A model generated the notes under the pieces. That model was not told where the DNA came from and ran no database searches. It saw nothing but the letters and a program-made list of their open reading frames with translations. DNA of 64,000 nt from Sulfitobacter geojensis (GTDB lineage: Bacteria; Pseudomonadota; Alphaproteobacteria; Rhodobacterales; Rhodobacteraceae): contig NZ_JASE01000005.1 of assembly GCF_000622325.1 (NCBI RefSeq), forward strand, positions 2,356,001-2,420,000. The letters run 5' to 3'. Below are positions 28,274-39,361 of the stretch, one piece after another. The stretch's first letter is position 1. Every line of letters starts with the position of its first letter. The position numbers and the translations under genes are program-made.

Positions 28274-30934
28274 TTATCCTTTCAAAATGGCAGTGGCCGC
28301 GGCGATCGCCGCCTCTGCGTTATCGGCACTGGCACCGCCGCCCTGCGCCATATCGGGACGGCCACCGCCGCCTTTGCCGCCCAGTTCCGCGACTGCGGCC
28401 TTGACCATATCAACGGCCGAGACCTTATCCGTCAGGTCCTTGGTCACGCCGCCAGCAACTGCTGCTTTGCCACCGGTATCCGCAATCAACAGGACTGCGC
28501 CAGAACCAAGCGTCGCCTTGAACTCATCGACGAGCGCCGGCAAATCCTTGCCTGTGACCCCTTGCAAGACCTGCGCCAAAAATTGGATCCCGTTCACGTC
28601 AACCGCTTCGGGGGCCGCAGCACCGCCACCACCGGCCATCGCCAATTCACGACGCAGCTGCGCAACTTCGTTGCTCAGGCTTTTGCGCTCGTCCATCAGG
28701 GCACGGACGCGGTCCGGTACATCCGCGGGAGAGGTTTTTAGCCCTTCAGCGATGCCAGCCAAAGCAGTTTGCTGTTCACGTAACCAAGTCAACGCTTCGG
28801 CACCGGTCAGCGCCTCGATCCGGCGCACACCCGCGCTGCTGGCACTGTCACCGAGCAGGACAAACGCACCGATATCACCCGTTTGGCGCACATGGGTACC
28901 GCCGCAAAGCTCCAGTGAATAGGTGCTTTTATCACTGCCTTTGCCGGAACCCTCTTCGCGGCCCATCGACACAACACGCACCTCGTCACCATATTTTTCG
29001 CCAAACAGCGCCTGCGCGCCCAAGGCCCGCGCGTCATCCGGCGTCATGATGCGGGTTTCCACCGCGGTGTTCTGGCGCACAAAATCGTTCACCTCGCGTT
29101 CAACCTGACGCAGCTCATCAACGCTCAACGCCTTGTTGTGGCTGAAATCAAACCGCAGCCGGTCTGCCGCATTCAACGATCCGCGCTGCGCGACATGATC
29201 GCCTAGCGCCCCGCGCAGGGCCTCGTGCAACAGGTGCGTGGCCGAGTGGTTGGCGCGAATCGCGGTGCGGCGCGCATGATCCACCGTCAAAACAGCCGCC
29301 TGCCCTTTCTTTATCTCCCCTTCGGACACGGTGCCAAAATGGATAAAAACATCCGCCGCTTTGCGCGTATCGGTCACAGTGATCACGCCACTGTCCGTGC
29401 GGATGGTCCCCGTGTCGCCCACCTGTCCACCGGATTCGGCGTAGAAAGGGGTTTGGTTCAACGCGATCTGAACGTTTTCGCCGGTCTGTGCGGCATCGGC
29501 CAATGCACCGTCCTTGACCACCGCAGCAATCTGCCCTTCGGCGGCTTCCGTGTCGTAGCCAAGAAAATCGGTCACGCCATGTTTGTCGGCCACGTCAAAC
29601 CACACAGCCGCATCCGCCGCCTCGCCAGAGCCAGACCATGCCGCGCGCGCTTTGGCTTTCTGTTCAGCCATAGCCGCATCAAAACCGTCTGTGTCCACAG
29701 CCAGCCCTTTTTCGCGCAGCGCATCCTGTGTCAGATCAAGCGGGAAACCGAATGTGTCATACAGCTTGAACGCCGCCTGACCTGGCAAGTTGGCCCCTTC
29801 TGGCAGACCGGCAACCTCATCTTCAAGCAGGCGCAAACCACGCTCAAGCGTCTGCTTAAAGCGGGTTTCTTCCTGATGCAGCGTCTCTGTGATCAGCGAT
29901 TGCGCTTGTCCGAGTTCAGGATATGCCGCCCCCATTTGACCCACCAGCGATGGCACCAGTTTGTGCATCAGCGGGTCTTGGACCCCCAGCAAATGCGCAT
30001 GGCGCATGGCGCGGCGCATGATGCGGCGCAGCACATAACCGCGCCCGTCGTTTGATGGCATAACGCCATCGGCAATCAGAAAAGACGTCGAGCGCAAGTG
30101 GTCCGCAATCACACGGTGATGGGTCTTGCCGGGCCCGTCAGGGTCCGTGTTGGAGGCATCCGCCGATGCCTCGATCAGGCTGCGCATCAGGTCCGTGGCA
30201 TAGTTGTCGTTGGTCCCTTGCAACAGGGCCGCGACCCGCTCGATCCCCATGCCGGTATCAATGGACTGGTTCGGCAGATCGCGCCGCGTGCCGTCCTCCA
30301 GCTGTTCGTACTGCATGAAAACGAGGTTCCAGATTTCGACAAACCGGTCGCCGTCTTCTTCGGGCGATCCGGGAGGGCCACCCCAGATGTGATCGCCGTG
30401 ATCATAGAAAATTTCGGTACAGGGGCCGCAGGGGCCGGTGGGTCCGGCGGACCAGAAATTGTCGTCTGTCGCGATGCGGATGATCCTGTCGTCGCTCAGC
30501 CCAGCGTGTTTTTTCCAGATTTCCACCGCTTCGTCATCGGTGTGATAGACTGTGACCAAAAGCTTGCTTGCATCGATCCCGAACCCTTTGGTCAGCAAAT
30601 CCCATGCCAACGGGATCGCTTCGGATTTGAAGTAATCGCCAAAGCTGAAATTCCCCAGCATTTCGAAAAATGTATGGTGGCGCGCTGTGTATCCGACGTT
30701 GTCCAGATCGTTGTGTTTGCCACCTGCCCGCACACATTTCTGAGCAGAGGCCGCGCGGGTGTAATCGCGCGTCTCGACCCCGGTGAACAGGTTCTTGAAC
30801 TGCACCATACCCGCCGCAGTGAACATCAAGGTCGGATCATTGCGTGGGACCAGCGGGCTGGAGGGGACCACGGCGTGGCCGTTCTTGTCGAAATACGACA
30901 GGAAAGTGGAGCGGATATCGTTCAACGTCTTCAT
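28274..30934 (-). CDS. alaS: Alanine-tRNA ligase
   Basis: 886 residues. Catalytic core starts [20 protein letters not shown]. The editing domain has the [12 protein letters not shown] metal motif near 575 and [10 protein letters not shown] near 680. The C-Ala domain ends in a glycine-rich helix. Charges tRNA-Ala, including the tmRNA encoded at 60445, and clears Ser/Gly mischarging. The start at 30934 is chosen because an upstream extension would have no homology. A free AlaX editing protein is encoded 12 kb away. recA lies upstream on the same strand with a terminator between. Confidence 0.97.
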   Translation of the reverse strand: MKTLNDIRSTFLSYFDKNGHAVVPSSPLVPRNDPTLMFTAAGMVQFKNLFTGVETRDYTRAASAQKCVRAGGKHNDLDNVGYTARHHTFFEMLGNFSFGDYFKSEAIPLAWDLLTKGFGIDASKLLVTVYHTDDEAVEIWKKHAGLSDDRIIRIATDDNFWSAGPTGPCGPCTEIFYDHGDHIWGGPPGSPEEDGDRFVEIWNLVFMQYEQLEDGTRRDLPNQSIDTGMGIERVAALLQGTNDNYATDLMRSLIEASADASNTDPDGPGKTHHRVIADHLRSTSFLIADGVMPSNDGRGYVLRRIMRRAMRHAHLLGVQDPLMHKLVPSLVGQMGAAYPELGQAQSLITETLHQEETRFKQTLERGLRLLEDEVAGLPEGANLPGQAAFKLYDTFGFPLDLTQDALREKGLAVDTDGFDAAMAEQKAKARAAWSGSGEAADAAVWFDVADKHGVTDFLGYDTEAAEGQIAAVVKDGALADAAQTGENVQIALNQTPFYAESGGQVGDTGTIRTDSGVITVTDTRKAADVFIHFGTVSEGEIKKGQAAVLTVDHARRTAIRANHSATHLLHEALRGALGDHVAQRGSLNAADRLRFDFSHNKALSVDELRQVEREVNDFVRQNTAVETRIMTPDDARALGAQALFGEKYGDEVRVVSMGREEGSGKGSDKSTYSLELCGGTHVRQTGDIGAFVLLGDSASSAGVRRIEALTGAEALTWLREQQTALAGIAEGLKTSPADVPDRVRALMDERKSLSNEVAQLRRELAMAGGGGAAAPEAVDVNGIQFLAQVLQGVTGKDLPALVDEFKATLGSGAVLLIADTGGKAAVAGGVTKDLTDKVSAVDMVKAAVAELGGKGGGGRPDMAQGGGASADNAEAAIAAATAILKG

Positions 30935-31011
30935 GTGGCTGGCCTTCCGGGGGGAACTACGGTTTGCCAGAAATAGCCCTGTGTGCAAGGGGTGTCCACA
31001 GCCCGCAACGC

Positions 31012-31046
31012 GAAAAGGGGCGCGCCGGTTCGGCATGCCCCTTTTC
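31012..31046 (-). terminator. Terminator of recA
   Basis: 10-bp stem GAAAAGGGGC (31012-31021) and GCCCCTTTTC (31037-31046). An inner GCCG-GTT-CGGC stem fills most of the loop. On the minus strand it follows the recA stop by 53 bp and gives a UUUU run. Confidence 0.78.
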
Positions 31047-31099
31047 CTATTTCACTGCTGGTCGGTCAGACCGTCAAGCGGATCACAGCTCATGCGCAA

Positions 31100-32170
31100 T
31101 CACGCTTCAAGGATATCGCCATCGTCCTTGTCCGACCCGTCAAAATCCAGCCCGTGTGCGGCGCGAATCTTGTCTTCGATGTCCAGGGCCATCGCTTCGT
31201 TGTCTTTCAGGAACTGCTTGGCATTTTCACGCCCCTGCCCGATGCGCTCATCCCCGTATGAGAACCACGACCCGGATTTATCCACGACGCCCACTTTGAC
31301 GCCAAGGTCCAGCAATTCGCCCATTTTGGAGATGCCTTCGCCATACATGATGTCGAATTCGACCTGTTTGAACGGGGCCGCCACCTTGTTCTTTACGATC
31401 TTGACCCGTGTGGCGTTGCCGACAACCTCGTCACGATCCTTAAGCGCGCCGATGCGGCGGATGTCCAATCGCACGGAGGAATAAAATTTCAACGCGTTCC
31501 CGCCCGATGTGGTTTCGGGAGAACCGAACATAACGCCGATCTTCATCCTGATCTGGTTGATAAAGATCACCATGCAATTGGAGCGCGAAATCGAACCGGT
31601 CAGTTTACGCATTGCCTGACTCATCAGACGCGCCTGCACCCCGACCGAGCTGTCGCCCATATCACCCTCAAGTTCGGATTTGGGCGTCAGGGCGGCGACC
31701 GAATCGACAACAACCATGTTCACTGCGCCCGAACGCACCAGCGTATCGGTGATTTCCAACGCCTGTTCACCGGTATCGGGCTGCGAGATGAGTAGCTCGT
31801 CAATATCAATGCCCAGCTTTCTGGCATATTGCGGATCCAGCGCGTGCTCGGCGTCCACAAAGGCACAAACGCCGCCGGCCTTTTGCTGTTCTGCGATGCA
31901 ATGCAGCGTCAGCGTTGTCTTACCGGAGGATTCTGGCCCGTAAATCTCGATGATGCGGCCCATCGGCAGACCGCCAATGCCCAATGCAATGTCCAGCCCC
32001 AATGAGCCGGTCGAGCTTGCCTTGATGTCCTGAATGGCCCCTTCGGACCCCAGTTTCATGATCGAACCCTTGCCGAACTGCCGCTCGATTTGCGCCAACG
32101 CGCTGTCGAGTGCCTTTTGCTTTTCAGCTGTTTTTTTATCTGTCATTGTCAAAAGATCTGCCGTTGCCAT
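31100..32170 (-). CDS. recA: Recombinase RecA
   Basis: 356 residues. P-loop [30 protein letters not shown] and the LexA-cleavage-related loop [21 protein letters not shown] are all intact. Central to homologous repair and SOS induction. An alternative ATG eight codons in (MTDKKTAEK) is possible; the first ATG has AGGCAC upstream. A GTTC-N7-GTTC SOS box lies 64 bp upstream. Confidence 0.97.
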   Translation of the reverse strand: MATADLLTMTDKKTAEKQKALDSALAQIERQFGKGSIMKLGSEGAIQDIKASSTGSLGLDIALGIGGLPMGRIIEIYGPESSGKTTLTLHCIAEQQKAGGVCAFVDAEHALDPQYARKLGIDIDELLISQPDTGEQALEITDTLVRSGAVNMVVVDSVAALTPKSELEGDMGDSSVGVQARLMSQAMRKLTGSISRSNCMVIFINQIRMKIGVMFGSPETTSGGNALKFYSSVRLDIRRIGALKDRDEVVGNATRVKIVKNKVAAPFKQVEFDIMYGEGISKMGELLDLGVKVGVVDKSGSWFSYGDERIGQGRENAKQFLKDNEAMALDIEDKIRAAHGLDFDGSDKDDGDILEA

Positions 32171-32234
32171 GTGCCTGTTCCCTTAGTGTCATAGTGTCGT
32201 GGCATCGGCAATCGTTCACCTTGCACCACCTTAT

Positions 32235-32249
32235 GTTCTGCTAATGTTC
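32235..32249 (-). promoter_or_regulatory. LexA (SOS) box of recA
   Basis: GTTC-TGCTAAT-GTTC, the direct-repeat GTTC-N7-GTTC element established for alphaproteobacterial LexA, here in plus orientation 64 bp upstream of the recA start. It could also lie near the divergent sulfotransferase-like gene's leader. Confidence 0.85.
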
Positions 32250-32372
32250 CATATGGGGGTAAAATAAGAACATTTCAATATAATTCTTCGCCTCCTATCT
32301 TTTTCCCTCTTTGGTTAATATCTCCTTTACGATAAGCCATAAGAACAAATTCTTTCCCAACGGGGCTGTTAA

Positions 32373-32966
32373 ATGCTTGTATTTTATAAAGAACGCCTTG
32401 CATTTTTATCCGTACCCAAGACCGGCACAACCGCGTATGAAACAGCTTTGGCACCGCATGCGGACATGGTGATCAGCGAACCGCCCATGCTGAAACATGC
32501 GCCGGTCTATCGCTACAACCGGTTCATCCGGCCCATGTTCGAACGGGTGTGCGATGTCGAACTCGAGGTGCTGGCAGTGATGCGCGAACCTGTTTCGTGG
32601 TTGGGCAGCTGGTATCGATACCGGCAGCGCCCATTTATGGAAGGCAAACCCAACAGTACCCATGGCATCAGCTTTGATGAATTCGTGCTGGCCTATATGA
32701 GAGGCAACAAACCGGGCTTTGCAGATGTGGGCAGCCAGTTCCAGTTTATGAAAACCCAACCCAATGGCACCGGCGTGACCCATTTCTTCCGCTACGAAGA
32801 TCAGCCAAAGCTCAAGTCGTTTCTAGAAGACCGCCTTAAGGTGGAACTAACCTTGGCACAGGAGAATGTATCGCCAAAGATAGCGCTTTCCCTATCCGAT
32901 GACGTGGCCAGCCGGTTCAAAAAGAAATGCGCCGAAGAATTTGATCTTTATGCGTCGATATCCTGA
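32373..32966 (+). CDS. Sulfotransferase-family-like protein
   Basis: 197 residues. An N-terminal phosphosulfate-binding type loop reads FLSVPKTGTTAYETAL (residues 11-26), and VMREPVSWLGSWYRYR near 73 resembles the 3'-phosphate-binding segment of PAPS-dependent sulfotransferases. No membrane anchor is visible, so it would act in the cytoplasm. Similar Roseobacter genes have been mislabelled gamma-glutamyl kinase; nothing here supports a kinase. The acceptor is unknown. It stands alone on the plus strand, its end 1 bp from cckA's convergent stop. Confidence 0.7.
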   Translation: MLVFYKERLAFLSVPKTGTTAYETALAPHADMVISEPPMLKHAPVYRYNRFIRPMFERVCDVELEVLAVMREPVSWLGSWYRYRQRPFMEGKPNSTHGISFDEFVLAYMRGNKPGFADVGSQFQFMKTQPNGTGVTHFFRYEDQPKLKSFLEDRLKVELTLAQENVSPKIALSLSDDVASRFKKKCAEEFDLYASIS

Positions 32967-32967
32967 T

Positions 32968-35295
32968 CTAATGCAGCTGGCTTTGCACTGTTTCCGTTAG
33001 ATCGCTCAGCGAAAACGGCTTGGGCAGGAAAACGGAGTTTGGGATGCGCGTCTGTTCTTCGCCAAAGCTGTCTTCGGCATAGCCCGATACAAAGACGACG
33101 CGCACGTCAGGCCGGATTTTCAAGGCTTCACGCACCCAGCTGGGGCCATCCATTCCAGGCATCACCACATCGGTGACAAAAACATCTATGCTCAGCGACT
33201 GATCCTCAAGTGTTTTCAAAGCCGCCTCGGCTGAGTCAGCCTCAAGCACCGTATATCCGCGCAGTCTTAGCGCACGGCTGGCAAAGGCCCGCACCGGGGC
33301 TTCATCTTCAACAAGGAGAATAACGCCCTCTTCACTCTGCTGCGGCGTGGCGATCACGGGTTGAGGCGACAGTTTCGCTTTGGCGGGGCGGGTCTCATAA
33401 ACGGGGAGGTACAGAATGAACGTCGTGCCGCGATCCAATATAGAATCGACAAAAATATAGCCGTTACTTTGTTTTATGATGCCATACGCGGTCGAAAGCC
33501 CCAGCCCCGTCCCCTCGCCCGTGCGTTTAGTTGTATAGAAAGGTTCGAACACCTTTTGCAGCTTGTCCGGCGCGATGCCGGTCCCATCGTCGCTGACCTG
33601 CACCGTCACATATTGGCCCGGCGGGACCGACGCGCGATCACGCTCAAGCGGTTGTTTTAGCTCCAGGTATTCTGTCGTAATCCGGATTTCGCCCCCCGCC
33701 GGCATTGAATCGCGGGCGTTAACCACGAGGTTCATCAGCACTTGTTCAAGTTGCCGCTTGTCGGCGCGTACGGGTTTAAGCACCGGATCATGGCTCAGGG
33801 TAAGGGTCACTTTCTCCCCCACCAGCCGGTTCAGCAAATGGGTCAAATCCGCCAGAGTGTCGCGCATGTCGATGGTTTCAAGACGCAGGGTTTGTTTGCG
33901 TGAAAATGCCAGCAGCTGCCCCACAAGAGACGCCGCGCGATTGGCGTTCTGGTTGATCTGGATCAGATCACCGTAATCCGGATCACTTTGATCACGGCGC
34001 AACAGCAACAAATCGCAATGGCCCGAAATCGCAGTCAGCAAGTTATTGAAATCATGGGCAACACCGCCAGCCAACTGGCCGATCGCCTGCATTTTCTGGC
34101 TCTGCACAAACTGCGCTTCGAGCGTTTTCAGTTCAGTTGCATCATGCAGTACTGCAATCAGCGAAGGCTCCCCATCTTCCACGACATGGCTTAGGACAAC
34201 CTGTACAAATACTTCGCGATCCGTCCGTTTAAGCCGCAAAAACTCGGATTTCTGCACCTTGCGATGGGCCAGCGTGTCGTTAATCCAATCCGCAATTGAA
34301 CGGCCCAGCCCTTCCATCAGGTTGGAAAGATGCACATCATCCTCCAACGACACACCAACCAAAGTGGCCGCCATACGGTTGAACGATTGCACCTTCCCAT
34401 CGGGGGCCACTTTGATCAGCGGTACAGGCAGATCTTCAAAGGCCTGCCAGGCTTGTGTTGTGCCGGCAGCTTCGGGGGCGGGCAAAAGATAAAGCGCACG
34501 ACGCCCTGCACCGGCAGCCATTTCCGCGACCAGCACCCGTTTGAGGCCGTCAGACGTCATCACATCCGTCGATACGCCGGACTGTACAGGCAGCCCATTG
34601 AACAACCGGTCCAACCCCTTGACCCTGCTGCCGACAAACTGGCGTGCCGCGTCATTCATGAACAACACCGCATCCGTGCGTCCGACCATGATCATCGGCA
34701 AATGTTGACCTTCCTGCGCGGCCTTTGGCGGGGCACGTTCCGTCACCTGATCAACACGCCAGACGTAGGTTTCATCGGACACGACGTGCACGCAAAGCCG
34801 CAGATGACCCGCGCGGGTAAAGACATCTTCTTGCGCCGACCCACTGGCAACCGCGCGGGATTGGAGCCGAAACAGGATGCTGCCCGGGTTGGCGACAGAG
34901 GTTTTCAGGACGCCCGCTAGTGTATTGAGCCCCTCAATCTCGTAGTGCTGGTGCGCCGCGGGATTGGCAGAGCGCAGTTGTCCGTCCGCATTGGCGACAA
35001 AACTCGGGGTCGCGTCACGCAGAATGAACCCTTCGATTACCGTTAGGTCAGACGCCTGTTTGCGTGCGATGCGGCGTTTGCACCACCAATTCCACGCGCC
35101 GAACACCACCAACGTCACGGAAGAAGACACGAGGCCGAGCGACAACATCCGGTAAGGGGCCACAAAAGCAAGTGCGGCCAGAAAAAGGCTGATCGCCAAG
35201 GTCCAGCGGGCCTGACGCGCAGCTGCGTTCAATGCCTTTGGTCTGTCCGGCTGTAGGGTCTGCGTATCGGACAAGGATGTCCCCTTGGAATGCAC
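32968..35295 (-). CDS. cckA: Hybrid sensor histidine kinase CckA
   Basis: About 775 residues. Two membrane helices (about 31-70), PAS-like regions, then the phospho-acceptor helix MQAIGQLAGGVAHDFNNL with His414. The ATPase blocks are NLVVNARDSMP, DDGTGIAP and GTGLGLSTAYG. A receiver domain follows with Asp709 in VTDVVMPG. In alphaproteobacteria CckA feeds phosphate through ChpT to CtrA. The first codon is probably GTG (35295), with AGGGGA upstream; a TTG at 35274, preceded by AAGGGGA, is an alternative. The neighbourhood with recA and alaS is conserved in the class. A CtrA-type site lies upstream at 35325. Confidence 0.92.
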   Translation of the reverse strand: MHSKGTSLSDTQTLQPDRPKALNAAARQARWTLAISLFLAALAFVAPYRMLSLGLVSSSVTLVVFGAWNWWCKRRIARKQASDLTVIEGFILRDATPSFVANADGQLRSANPAAHQHYEIEGLNTLAGVLKTSVANPGSILFRLQSRAVASGSAQEDVFTRAGHLRLCVHVVSDETYVWRVDQVTERAPPKAAQEGQHLPMIMVGRTDAVLFMNDAARQFVGSRVKGLDRLFNGLPVQSGVSTDVMTSDGLKRVLVAEMAAGAGRRALYLLPAPEAAGTTQAWQAFEDLPVPLIKVAPDGKVQSFNRMAATLVGVSLEDDVHLSNLMEGLGRSIADWINDTLAHRKVQKSEFLRLKRTDREVFVQVVLSHVVEDGEPSLIAVLHDATELKTLEAQFVQSQKMQAIGQLAGGVAHDFNNLLTAISGHCDLLLLRRDQSDPDYGDLIQINQNANRAASLVGQLLAFSRKQTLRLETIDMRDTLADLTHLLNRLVGEKVTLTLSHDPVLKPVRADKRQLEQVLMNLVVNARDSMPAGGEIRITTEYLELKQPLERDRASVPPGQYVTVQVSDDGTGIAPDKLQKVFEPFYTTKRTGEGTGLGLSTAYGIIKQSNGYIFVDSILDRGTTFILYLPVYETRPAKAKLSPQPVIATPQQSEEGVILLVEDEAPVRAFASRALRLRGYTVLEADSAEAALKTLEDQSLSIDVFVTDVVMPGMDGPSWVREALKIRPDVRVVFVSGYAEDSFGEEQTRIPNSVFLPKPFSLSDLTETVQSQLH

Positions 35296-35324
35296 GAATC
35301 GTCCCCTATTACGCGCATTAAGGG

Positions 35325-35340
35325 TTAATCAGCCTTTAAC
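35325..35340 (-). promoter_or_regulatory. CtrA-type box upstream of cckA
   Basis: TTAA-TCAGCCT-TTAAC, an exact TTAA-N7-TTAAC, 30 bp before the cckA start and after the methyltransferase stop. Full CtrA sites follow this rule. It suggests feedback of CtrA on its own kinase. Confidence 0.7.
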
Positions 35341-35380
35341 TGCATTTACGTTTGCACGTTAAAATTGAGCATACACGATT

Positions 35381-36541
35381 TCAATCGCGCCTCAAGTGTG
35401 CCGCAAAAAAGCCATCTCCCGTGGGTCCCACCGCATACCTTTGTTGCAGGTTACAACTCCAGCCCGGGTGGCGCTCCAGAAACGCCGCAACGCGGTCTTC
35501 GTTTTCGGCAGTCAATACCGAACAGGTGGCATATGCGAGGGTGCCGTTCTCGTGTAACAGCGCTGCTGCGCTGTCCAGAATACCATCCTGAATGACAGTC
35601 AACTCGGCCAATCGCGCAGCGGTCAGGGTCCATTTCCCTTCGGCAGCACGCCGCCATGCGCCGGACCCCGAGCAAGGCGCGTCACATAAGACCACGTCAA
35701 AAGGTGCGGCAGCTTGCAGGGCCTCGGTGGTCAGTTGCGTCACCTGTGCCCCTGCCCGTTCGGCCCTGCCGGTTAAATCGGCCATCCGGCGGGGGTCTAT
35801 ATCATGCGCATACACACTGCGATCCGGTTGCGCCGCAACGGCAAGCGCTTTGCCACCGCCACCGGCACAGTAATCCAGAATTTTCGCACCCGCGGGCAAT
35901 GCAGCAACCACCGCCTGGCTCGCCCCATCCTGAAGCTCGACCAGCCCCTCGACGTAAGCCGTGGAGTTGCGAATTTTGCGCGCGCCTTCCGTGACGGTCA
36001 GCGCTGTGTCACACAAAGGGTTTGCTTCTGCGGTGATCCCTTCGCCAGCCAGGTGCTTTATCGCAGCCGCGCGATCGGATTTCGCGATGTTCACCCTTAA
36101 AAATACCGGCGCACGTTCTTGCAGCGCCAGCGCCGTCTTGTCGGCGTCGTCACCCAAAGCCTCCTTGAACAGCGGGATCAGCCAGTCCGGCAAGTTCCAC
36201 AAAGTGGCCTCATCCTCTGGCGGCATCGGCACCTTTGCCTCGGCCTCTGTAATGGGCTGCGGGGCGTGACCAACTGCCGAAAACAGCGCGTCCAGATCAG
36301 CACCCTGCTGGCGCAAAATACCGATCATCAGGGCGCGCGGTGTCCCACCCGAACCGTAATGCGCCGCAGTGCGTTTACAACGCAGCACGTCAAAAACGTG
36401 ATCGCGGATCGCGGCACGGTCTTTGGAGCCCGCAAACCGGCTGCGTCTGGCCCAACGGGTCAAGGCCTGTTCGGCGGCCAGACCGTCGGACATGTCATGC
36501 AGAACCTCGATGGCCGCAGCCACCCTTGCACCAGGCGTCAT
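35381..36541 (-). CDS. RsmB-family rRNA cytosine methyltransferase
   Basis: 386 residues. The N-terminal part is NusB-like (RWARRSRFAGSKDRAAIRDH). The C-terminal SAM domain has LDYCAGGGGKALAVAA, the PC-cysteine motif DAPCSGSGAWRR and the second cysteine motif YATCSVLTAENE. These are the two cysteines of m5C RNA methyltransferases. It most likely modifies 16S rRNA. On the same strand upstream of cckA, with an 85-bp gap carrying the CtrA-type site. Confidence 0.88.
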   Translation of the reverse strand: MTPGARVAAAIEVLHDMSDGLAAEQALTRWARRSRFAGSKDRAAIRDHVFDVLRCKRTAAHYGSGGTPRALMIGILRQQGADLDALFSAVGHAPQPITEAEAKVPMPPEDEATLWNLPDWLIPLFKEALGDDADKTALALQERAPVFLRVNIAKSDRAAAIKHLAGEGITAEANPLCDTALTVTEGARKIRNSTAYVEGLVELQDGASQAVVAALPAGAKILDYCAGGGGKALAVAAQPDRSVYAHDIDPRRMADLTGRAERAGAQVTQLTTEALQAAAPFDVVLCDAPCSGSGAWRRAAEGKWTLTAARLAELTVIQDGILDSAAALLHENGTLAYATCSVLTAENEDRVAAFLERHPGWSCNLQQRYAVGPTGDGFFAAHLRRD

Positions 36542-36591
36542 AGTTCATCCAATACGTTAAAAATCAACCGCAACACACGGTTAACAAAGGT

Positions 36592-38082
<1,491 letters not shown>

Positions 38083-38174
38083 TCACGGTCTGGAGCTGAT
38101 GAAAAGGGCGATTTGAACCGCAGACTTGTATTGATGAGAGGATTGCGAAAAGCTGCTGCAAAAAGGGGGATAAG

Positions 38175-39134
38175 ATGGCAGATCACGGATATGACGCGGG
38201 GCGGTTGAACCTGCCGTTTGTGGGCATTTCAACCTTTGGCAAACGCCCCTATCAGCCGGATTGGAAGGCGCTGGATGCAGATGTGGCAATCCTTGGTGCG
38301 CCCTATGACGCGGGCACGCAGTTTCGCGCCGGTGCACGTTTCGGTCCGCGCGGCGTGCGCGAGGCCTCGACCCTGTTCAGTTTTGGCCATGCAGGGGCCT
38401 ATGATCACGAAGACGACGTCACCTATCTGCCCGGTGACGTGAACATCGTAGACATTGGTGACGCCGACATTGTGCATACCGATACCGAAGCCAGCCACGC
38501 CAATATCGAAACCGGCGTGCGCGCCATACTCGACGCAGGTGCCCTGCCCGTGGTCATTGGCGGTGATCATTCGATCAACATTCCCTGCATCCGTGCCTTT
38601 GACGGCCAAGGTGACATCCATATTCTGCAAATCGACGCCCATCTGGATTTTGTCGATGTCCGCCACGGGGTGCGCCACGGTCACGGCAACCCGATGCGGC
38701 GCGCGGCAGAGCGGGAGTATGTCACGGGGTTGACGCAGGTGGGCATTCGAAACGTCAGCTCCACCGCCAAAGAGGGGTATGAGGATGCCCGCGCCATGGG
38801 ATCGGATATCATCTCTGTGCGCCAGTCTCGCGAAATGGGGATACGCGGGGTGTTGGCCCATGTGCCCATTGGTGCGCGGCTTTATGTAACGATTGATATT
38901 GACGCCTTTTGCCCCTCCATCGCGCCAGGCACCGGCACGCCGTCACATGGGGGTTTTCTGTATTACGAGGTGGTTGAACTTTTACAGGCCGCAGCGGAAC
39001 GTCACGAGATTGTCGGGATTGATCTGGTCGAAGTGGCACCGGATTATGATCCAAGCGGTTCAACCTCCATTTTGGCGGCACAGGTTTTGTTGAACTTCTT
39101 GGGGTTCATTTTTCATGCGCGTAGTCAGTTGTAA
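38175..39134 (+). CDS. speB: Agmatinase (ureohydrolase family)
   Basis: 319 residues. The binuclear manganese motifs are VVIGGDHSINIP (H near 134), ILQIDAHLDF (D, H, D near 155-159) and TIDIDAFCPSIAPGTGTP (two Asp near 240). Family features and length fit agmatinase (agmatine to putrescine plus urea), but guanidinobutyrase or other ureohydrolases share them. AAGGGGGATAAG precedes the ATG. Alone in its transcript. Confidence 0.85.
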   Translation: MADHGYDAGRLNLPFVGISTFGKRPYQPDWKALDADVAILGAPYDAGTQFRAGARFGPRGVREASTLFSFGHAGAYDHEDDVTYLPGDVNIVDIGDADIVHTDTEASHANIETGVRAILDAGALPVVIGGDHSINIPCIRAFDGQGDIHILQIDAHLDFVDVRHGVRHGHGNPMRRAAEREYVTGLTQVGIRNVSSTAKEGYEDARAMGSDIISVRQSREMGIRGVLAHVPIGARLYVTIDIDAFCPSIAPGTGTPSHGGFLYYEVVELLQAAAERHEIVGIDLVEVAPDYDPSGSTSILAAQVLLNFLGFIFHARSQL

Positions 39135-39183
39135 TGCGTGGACAACGCGTAACTAGAGCAGCAGAGCTGCGAGATTTTAAAAA

Positions 39184-39241
39184 GGGGCTCTGCCCCATCG
39201 ATCAAAGATCGATTCCCCGCAGCATTTAAGGCCAAAAAGAG
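39184..39241 (+). repeat. GGC-TCT-GCC hairpin repeat, copy 3 (after speB)
   Basis: GGGGC-TCT-GCCCC (39184-39196), followed directly by a second hairpin ATCGATC-AAA-GATCGAT (39197-39213). The tail CCGCAGCATTTAAGGCC with AAAAAGAG (39217-39241) matches copy 2 at 24 of 25 bases. The second hairpin is absent from the other copies. Confidence 0.65.
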
Positions 39242-39361
39242 CAGAACACGCTGACATGTCACGCTGGAGTGACGCGCTTGTCGCGTTATTTGCCGCTGTA
39301 TGGCTTTCACCTTTTGGAGCCTGCTCTATGTTGGCGTAAAAGACCTCTCGGGAATTTGGCT

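Noticed and set aside
32373..32966. Gamma-glutamyl kinase annotation for the 197-residue protein
   Set aside because: Motifs fit phosphosulfate-binding loops; no amino-acid kinase fold is visible.
39258..39273. GTCAC-GCTGGA-GTGAC as an operator before the ASKHA gene
   Set aside because: Short arms and no supporting regulator; expected by chance in this composition.
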